A stretch of 53,151 nt of DNA. Origin: Nostoc sp. CHAB 5844. GTDB taxonomy: Bacteria; Cyanobacteriota; Cyanobacteriia; Cyanobacteriales; Nostocaceae. Shown here piece by piece: positions 52,147 through 53,151 of the stretch (its first letter is position 1; each line of letters starts with the position of its first letter). A model generated the notes under the pieces. It was not told the origin of the DNA. It worked only from the letters and a program-made list of their open reading frames with translations, and did not search any database. Made by a program: the position numbers and the translations under genes. Where the stretch lies: positions 1 through 53,151 of the forward strand of contig NZ_JAIVFW010000054.1 in NCBI RefSeq assembly GCF_020829595.1. Reading direction: 5' to 3'.

Positions 52147-52296
52147 ATGGCTGAAAAAAGCGATCAATCATCCTATTTGATTAAATTTATTTCCACAGCA
52201 CCAGTGGCAGCTACTATCTGGCTGACAATTACAGCAGGCATTTTGATTGAGTTTAACCGCTTTTTCCCCGACCTACTGTTCCACCCACTGCCATAA
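52147..52296 (+). CDS. psaJ: Photosystem I subunit IX PsaJ
   Basis: 49 aa, below the usual ORF cutoff. [20 protein letters not shown] then [20 protein letters not shown] and a PDLLFHPLP end: one TM helix and the conserved [12 protein letters not shown] terminus of PsaJ. The N terminus is several residues longer than the shortest PsaJ forms. It lies 38 bp after psaF and 57 bp before psaL, so it is in the same operon. It stabilises PsaF and binds chlorophyll in the PSI core. Confidence 0.95.
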   Translation: MAEKSDQSSYLIKFISTAPVAATIWLTITAGILIEFNRFFPDLLFHPLP

Positions 52297-52353
52297 GCAG
52301 AGCATTGGGATTTAAAACTGTTGCATGTGTAATTAAGAGGCGAACATAAAATT

Positions 52354-52872
52354 ATGGCGCAAGCAGTAGATGCATCCAAAAATCTGCCCAGCGATCCTAG
52401 AAACCGGGAAGTAGTATTTCCCGCAGGACGCGATCCTCAAGTGGGCAATCTCGAAACTCCAATTAATTCTTCTCCTTTGGTTAAGTGGTTCATTAATAAC
52501 TTGCCTGCTTATCGTCCAGGTATAACTCCTTTCAGACGTGGGCTAGAAGTTGGCATGGCACATGGCTACTGGATATTTGGCCCCTTTGCTAAATTAGGCC
52601 CCCTGCGTAATGCAGAAAACGCTAACCTAGCAGGCTTACTAGCAGCTATCGGCCTAGTAGTTTTGCTGACAGGGGCTTTATCTTTATATGCCAATAGCAA
52701 TCCGCCCAAAGCCCTTGCTAGTGTGACTGCACCCAACCCTCCAGATGCTTTTCAATCTAACGAAGGCTGGAATAACTTTGCCAGTGCTTTCTTAATTGGT
52801 GGCATTGGTGGTGCAGTAGTTGCTTACTTCTTGACTAGCAACATCGAACTTATTCAAGGTCTAATCGGCTAG
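52354..52872 (+). CDS. psaL: Photosystem I subunit XI PsaL
   Basis: 172 aa: a stromal N terminus (SKNLPSDPRNREVVFPAGRD; TPINSSPLVKWFINNLPAYR), the RPGITPFRRGLEVGMAHGYW chlorophyll-binding region, and three TM helices ending SAFLIGGIGGAVVAYFLTSN. PsaL forms the contact between PSI monomers in cyanobacterial trimers and tetramers. It is placed after psaF-psaJ, not with psaI, the order reported for many heterocyst-forming, tetramer-making cyanobacteria. Ends the photosystem operon in this window. Confidence 0.97.
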   Translation: MAQAVDASKNLPSDPRNREVVFPAGRDPQVGNLETPINSSPLVKWFINNLPAYRPGITPFRRGLEVGMAHGYWIFGPFAKLGPLRNAENANLAGLLAAIGLVVLLTGALSLYANSNPPKALASVTAPNPPDAFQSNEGWNNFASAFLIGGIGGAVVAYFLTSNIELIQGLIG

Positions 52873-53021
52873 TTTGGTTGCTGGTAATTGGTAATTAGTG
52901 ATTAGTCTAAGTTGACAATCGTAAGTTTATTTTTTTGAAAAAAACTTTAGATTATAACTTTCTAATTACTGATTACCATTTACCAATATGAACTGTTATG
53001 GCAGGGGAAAGAGTTAAAAGC

Positions 53022-53151
53022 CTTTTAGAGGATGTCTGAAAAGTAATGGGCGAATATAATTCGCTACTATACAAACGAAGTCCGCCTACGCGGACTAATA
53101 GAGAATTAAAGTTTTTGAACCCGCGTAGGCGGTGAGACCAGTGCTGCGGGA
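53022..53151. repeat. Dispersed repeat or IS edge at the window end
   Basis: Starts GAGGATGTCTGAAAAGT, resembling IS-type terminal repeats in Nostocales, then a palindromic block with GTCCGCCTACGCGGAC (53080-53095) and CCGCGTAGGCGG. The element runs off the window, so no transposase can be assessed. Confidence 0.45.

Overview
The window comes from a filamentous cyanobacterium, most probably a heterocyst-forming Nostocales (Nostoc/Calothrix/Tolypothrix-like). The evidence is a high density of the HIP1 octamer GCGATCGC, many heptameric short tandem repeats (STRRs) in the intergenic regions, and typical cyanobacterial genes: psaF-psaJ-psaL, crtR, guaB3 and trxA with the small RNA Yfr1 between them, a Tic22-like gene, and CHASE2 and PknB-type kinases. 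It is a chromosomal segment of mixed housekeeping and accessory genes. Palindromic MITE-like repeats occur throughout.

Layout. 0-10 kb: a Cache/HAMP sensor lacking an output domain, a SAM methyltransferase, a double VOC protein, a CHASE2-Ser/Thr kinase, an NTF2-like protein, an LD-carboxypeptidase and a DUF697-type GTPase, then about 950 bp of repeat-rich DNA. 10-16 kb: a HEAT-repeat protein, a type II PMI-like cupin, the remnant of a histidine kinase ATPase domain, a 17-TPR protein, an orphan ParD-like protein and a rubrerythrin. 16-27 kb: an ene-reductase, an SDR, an HlyD adaptor and an exporter-type ABC transporter on the minus strand. Divergent from these is a complete linear azol(in)e peptide (LAP/TOMM) cluster: a precursor with a 17-Cys core (22677-23048), an E1-like/RRE protein, a YcaO cyclodehydratase and a SagB-type dehydrogenase. 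This is the most notable system in the window.

27-38 kb: a DUF3086-like coiled-coil protein, a DUF3119 protein with a MlaE permease, SppA, AroH chorismate mutase and a DUF4058 protein. The DUF4058 gene is fused tail-to-tail with a truncated RelE-like toxin and its antitoxin. Two duplicated XRE-type regulators with palindromic upstream sites follow, then a PstS-like binding protein, a second Ser/Thr kinase, and beta-carotene hydroxylase CrtR with an unlisted 46-aa membrane protein behind it. 38-53 kb: pyruvate kinase, TrxA, Yfr1, GuaB3, a degenerate histidine kinase, TsaC, PrmC, a Tic22-like protein, tRNA-Pro(UGG), a GNAT, an ACT-domain protein, an alpha/beta hydrolase, TsaD and the photosystem I operon psaF-psaJ-psaL.

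How the genes work together. In the LAP cluster the E1-like protein would bind the leader peptide and present core cysteines to YcaO for cyclodehydration to thiazolines. The SagB enzyme would then oxidise these to thiazoles. The divergent ABC transporter and HlyD protein are candidate exporters. TsaC and TsaD both act in tRNA t6A synthesis and PrmC modifies release factors. All functional calls rest on sequence motifs read by eye; no database search was possible.
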